From Tannerella sp. (lineage in GTDB: Bacteria > Bacteroidota > Bacteroidia > Bacteroidales > Tannerellaceae): a stretch of 11,467 nucleotides of DNA. The position numbers and the translations under genes were made by a program. Of the stretch, positions 6,396 through 11,467 are shown one piece after another; position 1 is the first letter of the stretch, and the number at the start of each line of letters is the position of its first letter. The stretch is taken from contig JAISEZ010000107.1 of NCBI GenBank assembly GCA_031263835.1, positions 1 through 11,467 of the forward strand. Reading direction: 5' to 3'. The notes beneath the pieces were generated by a model. That model did not search any database, had not been told where the DNA came from, and saw only the letters and a program-made list of their open reading frames with translations.

Positions 6396-7628
6396 ATGGA
6401 ATTTACAAATACACTTTATACCAATGACAACCTGTTTATATTAAATGGACTGAACAGTCAATTAGTCGATTTGATATATTTAGACCCGCCTTTTAATTCA
6501 AAGCGGTTTTATTCTGCGCCGGTGGGCAGCCGCGCGGCAGGTACAAGTTTCAAAGATATGTGGACCTGGCAGGATGTGAACGAAGCATATCTCGAAACTT
6601 TGGCGGGAAACTATCCCGCATTGACGACATTTATAGCTTCTGTGGGCGTGATACACGGCAAAGCGATGAAAGCATATCTGACATATATGGCCCAACGTAT
6701 TATAGAAATGCACCGGGTTCTGAAAAATACGGGAAGTTTATACCTGCATTGCGACCCGACAGCGAGCCATTATTTAAAAGTAGTGCTGGATGAAATTTTT
6801 GGGAAAGATAATTTCAGAAATGAGATTGCATGGTGTTACAGAGGAGCGGGGTACCCCAAAAATGATTTTGGACGGAGACACGATGTGCTTCTTAGATATT
6901 CCAAAACGCAAACCTGTACATTCAACCTTGATGCGGTGAGAGAGGAATATGCGCCGGCGACCAGAGAACGTTTTACTCATTATATCGGTAATAAAAGGAA
7001 CGGTAAAGATTTTGGCAGGCAAACATTAAACCCGTTAGGGAAACAACCGGACGACTGGTGGCAGATTCAACCAATCGCGCCTTCGTCCAAAGAACGCACA
7101 GGTTATCCGACACAAAAACCGCTTGCGTTGTTGCATCGCATTATTAAAGCATCGTCAAATGAAGGCGATATTGTGTTTGACCCGTTTTGTGGCTGTGCCA
7201 CTACCTGTGTTGCGGCACAACAATTAGACAGAAAATGGATAGGTATTGATATTGAAAAGCTGGCAGTTACTATTTTAGTAAGAAGATTGAGCGATGATGC
7301 GGGGCTGTTCAAAAATTTCGTCAATACGGCTATTATTCCGCAAAGAACAGATGTACAGATAATAGAACCCTCAAAATCTATTAAAGAACGTCTGTACAAA
7401 GAACAAAACGGGTTATGCAACGGCTGCAAAACACAGTTTGAAATTCGGAATCTGGAAATTGACCATATCATCCCAAAATCAAAGGGTGGCGGTGATTATT
7501 ACGAAAATTACCAGTTGTTGTGCAGTTCCTGCAACAGGATGAAAGGCGACAGACCAATGGAATACCTGCGCATGAAAAGAAACAAAGAAGAGGAATTATT
7601 AAAGGACAAAATAATTTTTGGCGAATAA
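6396..7628 (+). CDS. Beta-class DNA methyltransferase (N6-adenine/N4-cytosine type) fused to a C-terminal HNH nuclease domain
   Basis: This gene encodes a 410-residue protein. The catalytic motif IV, LDPPFN, is at residues 29-34 (Asp30-Phe33) and precedes the AdoMet-binding motif I, FDPFCGCATT at 261-270. That order defines the beta class of amino-methyltransferases. GYPTQKP, just ahead of motif I, is the usual motif X region, and the stretch from about 140 to 230 is the likely target-recognition part. A second domain at about 330-395 has the zinc-type HNH layout: CNGC (Cys341, Cys344), DHIIP (Asp356, His357), ENYQLLC and CSSCN (Cys376, Cys379, Asn380). All expected metal and catalytic residues are present, so the nuclease is probably active. 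The protein may both modify and cut one site, or use the HNH domain to nick DNA for its own spread. Composition is poorer in GC than thrA or thrC, and 19-base direct repeats flank the gene. No separate restriction gene is seen. Confidence 0.92.
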   Translation: MEFTNTLYTNDNLFILNGLNSQLVDLIYLDPPFNSKRFYSAPVGSRAAGTSFKDMWTWQDVNEAYLETLAGNYPALTTFIASVGVIHGKAMKAYLTYMAQRIIEMHRVLKNTGSLYLHCDPTASHYLKVVLDEIFGKDNFRNEIAWCYRGAGYPKNDFGRRHDVLLRYSKTQTCTFNLDAVREEYAPATRERFTHYIGNKRNGKDFGRQTLNPLGKQPDDWWQIQPIAPSSKERTGYPTQKPLALLHRIIKASSNEGDIVFDPFCGCATTCVAAQQLDRKWIGIDIEKLAVTILVRRLSDDAGLFKNFVNTAIIPQRTDVQIIEPSKSIKERLYKEQNGLCNGCKTQFEIRNLEIDHIIPKSKGGGDYYENYQLLCSSCNRMKGDRPMEYLRMKRNKEEELLKDKIIFGE

Positions 7629-7650
7629 AGAGATACAGCATATAACGAAT

Positions 7651-7669
7651 AGCAGTTAGTAGAATGAAT
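7651..7669 (+). repeat. Heptad repeat copy after the methyltransferase gene (right flank)
   Basis: AGCAGTTAGTAGAATGAAT begins 23 bases after the methyltransferase stop. It differs from the left-flank copy at two of 19 positions. Its first 15 bases are identical to the copy at the end of the C-S lyase gene on the minus strand. It ends in an ATG (7664) that opens a 53-codon frame running to 7825. Confidence 0.75.
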
Positions 7670-7760
7670 CCATCAGTTCATATACAAAATCAAATTACCC
7701 CGGCAGAAGCTGTGCCTGTTGCCGTATCCCCGAATGGAAATGTGCGGCTTTTCCTCCGAC

Positions 7761-7807
7761 CGCCCGCCTGTACGGGCGAAAAGAGGGCGAAAGCATTTCG
7801 CCCCTAC
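7761..7807. repeat. Overlapping alternative hairpins immediately upstream of apgM
   Basis: Three pairings compete. CGCCCG (7761-7766) pairs with CGGGCG (7773-7778). GGGCGAAA (7785-7792) pairs perfectly with TTTCGCCC (7796-7803) around a three-base loop. Alternatively, GTACGGGCGAAA (7770-7781) pairs with TTTCGCCCCTAC (7796-7807) at 11 of 12 positions. The GGGCGAAA...TTTCGCCCCTAC pattern looks like a dispersed palindromic element. No T-run follows, so a terminator is not favoured. The block ends 21 bases before the apgM ATG and could influence its translation or message stability. Confidence 0.6.
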
Positions 7808-7828
7808 ATTATTTCACACCGCTGAAGA

Positions 7829-9040
7829 ATGAAAAGAATATTGATTTTGGGCGACGGGATGGCGGATGAACCCATCGACATGCTGGGCGGCAGGACGCCG
7901 CTGCAATACGCCCGCACGCCCTTTATGGACGAACTGGCGCGACGGGGTGCGACGGGACGTTTGCAGACGGTCCCCGACGGTTTCGCTCCCGGCAGCGAAG
8001 TGGCGAATCTGGCCGTGCTGGGCTATGACCTGACGGAGGTTTACGAAGGCCGCGGCGTGCTGGAAGCCGCCAGCATGAATGTCGAGCTGCATCCGGGCGA
8101 ACTGGCAATGCGCTGCAATCTGGTCTGTCTGGAGGGCGAACGGCTCAGGAACCATTCGGCCGGACACATCACCAGCGAGGAAGCGGGCGAACTGATTGCC
8201 TTTCTGAACGAAATGACGGACGATGCGCGCATCCGCTTTCACGCGGGCGTTTCCTACCGTCACCTGCTGGTCATGCAGGGGGGCGATAAACGGCTGGCCT
8301 GTACGCCGCCGCACGACATCCCGATGCAACCCTTCCGGCCGGCGCTGATGAAGGCGACCGACGCCGCCGCCGCGGAAACGGCTGCCCTGCTGAACCGCCT
8401 GACTGCGCAGTCGCAGGAGTGGCTGTCCGCTCATCCGGTCAACCAAAAACGGATGGCGGCCGGAAAAGACCCTGCCAACAGCGTCTGGTTCTGGTCGCCC
8501 GGTTACCGCCCGGCCATGCGGACGCTGAAGGAACTGTACGGCATCCCGACAAGCGCGGTTATCTCGGCGGTCGACCTGATACGCGGCATCGGCGTGTATG
8601 CCGGCATGGACGTGGTGACGGTGGAAGGCGCCACCGGCCTCTACAATACGAATTATGAAGGCAAGGCGCAGGCGGCCATCGAGGCGCTGCGGACGCACGA
8701 TTTCGTGTATGTGCACGTCGAAGCCAGCGACGAAGCCGGTCACGAAGGCGATGTGCGGCTGAAAGTCCGTACCGTCGAAGACCTTGACCGGCGCGTGATT
8801 GGCCCCGTGTACGAAACCGTCCGGCAGTGGGACGAGCCGGTAGCAATCGCTGTCCTGCCCGACCATCCTACGCCCTGCGCCGTGCGGACGCACACGAAAG
8901 ACCCCGTTCCGTTCCTGATTTATACGCCCGGACAGACGCCGGATGCGGTGGCATGTTACGACGAGTTTTCCGTCCGGCAGGGAAAATACGGCCTGCTGAC
9001 CGGCGACAGGTTTATACGGGAATTTACCGCTAAAGAATAA
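7829..9040 (+). CDS. ApgM-family phosphotransferase, probable homoserine kinase (threonine operon)
   Basis: This 403-residue protein belongs to the alkaline phosphatase superfamily, in the archaeal-type cofactor-independent phosphoglycerate mutase family (ApgM, COG3635). Metal ligands are visible at LGDGMAD (Asp9), HVEASDEAGHEG (His296, Asp301, His305) and LPDHPTP (Asp345, His346). Ser56 in PGSEVAN is the nucleophile. By sequence alone it would be called a phosphoglycerate mutase. In Bacteroides-type genomes, however, members between thrA and thrC are assigned as the homoserine kinase that replaces ThrB, and no GHMP kinase is seen here, so that role is more likely. The start ATG 7829 gives the normal family N-terminus. 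A 200-base spacer with hairpins separates it from the inserted methyltransferase gene, and no good promoter is visible, so expression may depend on read-through from thrA. Confidence 0.9.
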   Translation: MKRILILGDGMADEPIDMLGGRTPLQYARTPFMDELARRGATGRLQTVPDGFAPGSEVANLAVLGYDLTEVYEGRGVLEAASMNVELHPGELAMRCNLVCLEGERLRNHSAGHITSEEAGELIAFLNEMTDDARIRFHAGVSYRHLLVMQGGDKRLACTPPHDIPMQPFRPALMKATDAAAAETAALLNRLTAQSQEWLSAHPVNQKRMAAGKDPANSVWFWSPGYRPAMRTLKELYGIPTSAVISAVDLIRGIGVYAGMDVVTVEGATGLYNTNYEGKAQAAIEALRTHDFVYVHVEASDEAGHEGDVRLKVRTVEDLDRRVIGPVYETVRQWDEPVAIAVLPDHPTPCAVRTHTKDPVPFLIYTPGQTPDAVACYDEFSVRQGKYGLLTGDRFIREFTAKE

Positions 9041-9073
9041 AATAACAGGTAATGAACCGTCGATTGGTTGGCC

Positions 9074-9160
9074 GGTCCGGGAGTTCCCGGATGCATGAAT
9101 CAGACCTGTTTTGTCAGAAAACGGATTTGGTTACTCGCTGTACAGGTCCGGAAGACCCGG
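9074..9160. other. Structured spacer between apgM and thrC
   Basis: The 195-base gap holds several potential stems. TCCGGGA (9076-9082) and TCCCGGA (9085-9091) form a tight perfect palindrome. GACCTGT (9103-9109) is the inverse of ACAGGTC (9142-9148) across 32 bases. GGTC (9145-9148) can instead pair with a nearby GACC. GGTCCGG occurs twice, at 9074 and 9145. An AT-rich stretch with a TATATTTTG at 9191-9199 follows, near but not matching the -7 consensus. This may be a leader or a terminator/promoter pair for thrC; no convincing gene lies here. Confidence 0.4.
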
Positions 9161-9235
9161 CCGCATGGTCAGCCACGTATCGGATGATGTTATATTTTGT
9201 TTATTTCGCATCTCTAATTATTGAATTAAATCAGT

Positions 9236-10546
9236 ATGAAGTATTACAGTACAAACAGGCAGGCGCCGCCGGCGAGCCTGGAAGAAGCCGTGATTAAGGG
9301 ACTGGCCGGCGACAGGGGCCTGTACATGCCCGAACGGATTCCGGCGCTGGACGACGCCTTCATCCGGTCGCTGAAAGACAAACCGTTTCATGACATTGCG
9401 GACGGGGTGGCGCAGGCCTTTTTCGGGGAAGACATGGAACCCGACGCCCTGACGGCCATCGTGCGGGAGACGCTGTCGTTTGACACGCCCGTCGTGCAGG
9501 TGAGCGACTCCATCTACAGCCTCGAACTCTTCCACGGCCCCACGCTTGCCTTCAAGGACGTCGGCGCCCGGTTCATGGCCCGGATGCTGAGCTATTTTAT
9601 CCGCAGGAAAGGCATCGACCGCGAAGTGAATGTGCTGGTCGCGACCTCCGGCGACACGGGCAGCGCGGTAGCCAACGGCTTCCTGGGCATACCCCGCATT
9701 CGCGTCTTCGTGCTCTACCCCCGGGCAAAAGTCAGTCCGATTCAGGAATGTCAGTTCACCACGCTGGGGCAAAACATCACCGCACTCGAAATCGACGGCA
9801 CATTCGACGACTGTCAGGCGCTGGTGAAAGCGGCCTTTGCCGACGGCGACCTGAACCGCCGCCTGCAGCTCACGTCGGCCAATTCCATCAATGTCGCCCG
9901 TTTCCTGCCGCAGTCGTTCTACTATTTCCACGGCTGGGCGCAGCTGGACCGGGCGGGACGGGGCGAAAACGTGACCGTCTGCGTGCCCAGCGGCAACTTC
10001 GGCAACCTCACCGCCGCACTGTTTGCCCGGCGGATGGGACTGCCCGTCCGCCATTTCATCGCAGCCAACAACCGCAACGACGTCTTTATGGAATACCTGC
10101 AAACGGGCGTCTATACGCCGCGTCCGTCCGTGGCGACGCTGGCCAGTGCCATGGACGTCGGCAATCCGAGCAACTTCGCCCGGATACTGGATTTGTACGG
10201 TCACGACCATGCCGCCGTCGCGCAGCATATCTCCGGCTGCCGCTACACGGACGAACAGATTGCCGCCACCGTGCGCGAAGTTTACCGCACGCACGGTTAC
10301 CTGCTCGACCCGCATGGCGCCTGCGGCTATCAGGCGCTGCTCGACCGCCGGCTGCAACCGGGTGAGACGGGTCTGTTTCTGGAAACGGCCCATCCGGCCA
10401 AATTCAAGGAGACCGTCGACCGCATCACGGGTGTCCCGGTCGAAATCCCGCTTAAACTGCAGGCCTTCATGCAGGGGAAAAAACAAAGTATTCCGCTGGG
10501 AAAAGACTTCGAAGGATTCAAAAGATTCCTGATTAGTAGTCAGTAG
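9236..10546 (+). CDS. thrC: Threonine synthase
   Basis: This 436-residue pyridoxal-phosphate enzyme of fold type II converts O-phosphohomoserine and water to threonine and phosphate, the last step of the pathway. The N-terminal cap begins MKYYSTNR with RGLYMPERIP soon after, as in the bacterial ThrC group. The cofactor lysine is Lys107 in FHGPTLAFKDVGARFM. ATSGDTGSA (136-144) and the phosphate-binding PSGNFGN (251-257) line the active site. FLETAHPAKF and a helical C-terminus close the fold. The length is normal for the short bacterial/fungal-type threonine synthases. The last residues, ISSQ, and the stop are encoded within a heptad repeat, so the extreme C-terminus may be derived from the repeat. 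A 195-base structured spacer separates it from apgM, more than expected for a tight operon. Confidence 0.96.
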   Translation: MKYYSTNRQAPPASLEEAVIKGLAGDRGLYMPERIPALDDAFIRSLKDKPFHDIADGVAQAFFGEDMEPDALTAIVRETLSFDTPVVQVSDSIYSLELFHGPTLAFKDVGARFMARMLSYFIRRKGIDREVNVLVATSGDTGSAVANGFLGIPRIRVFVLYPRAKVSPIQECQFTTLGQNITALEIDGTFDDCQALVKAAFADGDLNRRLQLTSANSINVARFLPQSFYYFHGWAQLDRAGRGENVTVCVPSGNFGNLTAALFARRMGLPVRHFIAANNRNDVFMEYLQTGVYTPRPSVATLASAMDVGNPSNFARILDLYGHDHAAVAQHISGCRYTDEQIAATVREVYRTHGYLLDPHGACGYQALLDRRLQPGETGLFLETAHPAKFKETVDRITGVPVEIPLKLQAFMQGKKQSIPLGKDFEGFKRFLISSQ

Positions 10547-10552
10547 TAGTTA
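10531..10552 (+). repeat. Heptad repeat copy overlapping the 3' end of thrC
   Basis: The stretch reads GATTAGTAGTCAGTAGTAGT and then TA. It contains TTAGTAG and TCAGTAG as consecutive 7-base units. The thrC stop, TAG at 10544-10546, lies inside it, followed directly by a second in-frame TAG. Confidence 0.7.
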
Positions 10553-10652
10553 TACTGCGTGGGGCATGGTTTTGTGCATTGCTTCCTCCCTTGCGACCGG
10601 ACGCCATCCGGCGTCAGTCCGCCATGCACAAAACCGTCCCGTGCAAAGTATA
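10551..10652. repeat. Long imperfect palindrome between the convergent thrC and C-S lyase genes
   Basis: The arms 10551-10582 and 10621-10652 are inverted copies matching at 24 of 32 positions, with outer ends TATACT and AGTATA and a perfect 12-base core, GGTTTTGTGCAT / ATGCACAAAACC. The centre holds a smaller perfect hairpin, GACGCC (10600-10605), loop ATCC, GGCGTC (10610-10615). No T-run follows on either side. It may be a bidirectional transcription barrier between converging genes or a MITE-like or REP-like palindromic element. No gene is visible inside. Confidence 0.6.
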
Positions 10653-10677
10653 GTAGGGTGAAGTCATGGTTGCATAC

Positions 10678-10701
10678 GCAAAATCCGGTTGCCATAACCG
10701 G
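10678..10701 (-). terminator. Probable intrinsic terminator of the C-S lyase gene
   Basis: On the minus strand, CCGGTT, loop ATGGC and AACCGG form a perfect 6-base stem followed at once by ATTTTGCG. The stem lies about 35 bases past the stop codon of the minus-strand gene. The T-run is short, so termination may be partial and aided by the larger palindrome beyond. Confidence 0.5.
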
Positions 10702-10727
10702 CACAGCATCTCCGTACAAAACAACGG

Positions 10728-10744
10728 CTATTCTACTAACTGCT
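10728..10744 (-). repeat. Heptad repeat copy at the 3' end of the C-S lyase gene (minus strand)
   Basis: Read on the minus strand, 10744 to 10728 gives AGCAGTTAGTAGAATAG. The first 15 bases equal the copy at 7651. It supplies the last two codons (Ser-Ser) and the TAG stop of the gene, and has the same orientation relative to its gene as the four plus-strand copies. Confidence 0.75.
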
Positions 10745-11467
10745 CTCCCGGCTTTCCACCGCCTGTTTCAGGGCGTGCAGCGCCTTTTCGACCCGCGAGC
10801 GCGGACAGCCGACGTTCATCCGCATGTAGCCGGTTCCTTCCTTTCCGAACATGACGCCGTTGTTGAACGCAAGGCCGGCTTCGTCTTCGATCAGCCGGAC
10901 AAGTTCCTGTTGGGACAGACCCAGCTCGCGACAGTCCAGCCAGGCCAGGAAGGAAGCCTGCGGCGGATAGAGCCTGATCTGCGGGAGATGTTCCCGGAGG
11001 AAGGCATCGACGGAAGACATGTTCCCCATCACGTATTCCAGCATCCGGCGACGCCATTCCGCGCCGTGCGTGTAAGCTGCCGTTGCGGCGATGTAGGAAA
11101 AGATCGTCCCCTCGTGAAACTCGCCGGCCCTGAGAAAGTCGTAAAACGTACGGCGCAGCGCGTCGTCCGGAACGATGGCGTAGGACGATACGATTCCCGC
11201 GATGTTAAACGTTTTGCTGGGCGCCATGAAGGTGATGCTGCATTCCGCTGCCTGCCTCGATACGGTCGGAAACGGATGGTGCGTGAAGGACGGATAGACC
11301 GTTTCGGCGTGTATCTCGTCGGCAATCACGAGCAGACGGCGCCGGTGGCATATCTCCGCCAGCGTCTGCAGCGTCTCCTTTTTCCAGACAATGCCGGCCG
11401 GATTGTGCGGACTGGACAGGATCAGCGCCTTGCAGTCCCGGTCGATGACCGACTCCAATTGCTCGAA
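10736..11467 (-). CDS. PatB/MalY-type aminotransferase-fold C-S lyase, C-terminal 243 residues (5' end outside window)
   Basis: The frame is open to the window edge, so the N-terminal third or so is missing; the family is usually about 390 residues. It is a fold type I pyridoxal-phosphate enzyme. PHNPAGIVWKKE, ADEIHAETVYP (with the cofactor-contacting Asp) and APSKTFNIAG, whose Lys codon at 11213-11215 forms the Schiff base, follow in the usual order. RMNVGCPRSRVEKAL near the end holds the carboxylate-binding Arg. The IHAE and SKTFNIAGI patterns point to the PatB/MalY branch, which cleaves cystathionine or cysteine to pyruvate, ammonia and a thiol, rather than to plain transaminases. It converges on thrC. 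Its last two residues and stop come from a heptad repeat, and a probable terminator follows. Confidence 0.9.
   Translation of the reverse strand, partial: FEQLESVIDRDCKALILSSPHNPAGIVWKKETLQTLAEICHRRRLLVIADEIHAETVYPSFTHHPFPTVSRQAAECSITFMAPSKTFNIAGIVSSYAIVPDDALRRTFYDFLRAGEFHEGTIFSYIAATAAYTHGAEWRRRMLEYVMGNMSSVDAFLREHLPQIRLYPPQASFLAWLDCRELGLSQQELVRLIEDEAGLAFNNGVMFGKEGTGYMRMNVGCPRSRVEKALHALKQAVESRESS

Noticed and set aside
9052..9297. 81-residue ORF spanning the apgM-thrC spacer
   Set aside because: It overlaps the start of thrC in another frame, has no recognisable family pattern and lies over palindromic spacer DNA.

Overview
The window looks like a chromosomal segment of a Bacteroidales (Bacteroidota) bacterium. 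The clues are the gene content (a fused ThrA, an ApgM-type protein in place of ThrB, and ThrC, the arrangement known from Bacteroides-type genomes), an HTH-cupin regulator beside an acyl-CoA synthetase, and a good match to the Bacteroidota -7 promoter element (TATCTTTG) upstream of thrA. Core genes are GC-rich: single 60-base lines counted by eye give about 55% in thrA and 65% in thrC. Two genes are clearly poorer in GC: the HEAT-repeat gene (about 30% in one counted line) and the methyltransferase (about 42%). Both look acquired.

Layout. 1-225 is the 3' end of an unrecognised gene with a charged, Lys/Ala-rich tail. 337-1350 is an AT-rich gene for a HEAT-repeat protein with a BamE-like C-terminus. 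1409-1963 and 2033-3691 are an XRE-cupin regulator and an AMP-forming acyl-CoA synthetase, probably co-transcribed. A 211-base spacer then carries a heptanucleotide tandem repeat, an inverted repeat and the thrA promoter. The threonine branch follows: thrA (3903-6350), apgM-type homoserine kinase candidate (7829-9040) and thrC (9236-10546). The run is interrupted between thrA and apgM by a gene for a beta-class DNA methyltransferase fused to an HNH nuclease domain (6396-7628). At the right end a PatB/MalY-type C-S lyase (10736 to the window edge, minus strand, incomplete) converges on thrC across a palindromic spacer.

How the genes fit together. ThrA makes aspartyl phosphate and reduces aspartate semialdehyde to homoserine. 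The ApgM-type enzyme is the likely homoserine kinase, since no GHMP-type thrB is present. ThrC converts phosphohomoserine to threonine. PatB/MalY acts on sulfur amino acids such as cystathionine, metabolically adjacent to homoserine.

The strongest non-genic signal is a short repeat family built on the heptad TTAGTRR. Five copies occur, each at the 3' end of a gene and read in that gene's direction. In three cases the repeat supplies the stop codon. Two copies bracket the methyltransferase-HNH gene as 19-base near-identical direct repeats, which makes that gene look like a cassette placed inside the threonine operon. Other structure lies in the spacers before apgM (overlapping alternative hairpins), before thrC, and between thrC and the C-S lyase gene. 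No gene-free stretch exceeds 300 bases, and no tRNA, rRNA, CRISPR or transposase was seen.
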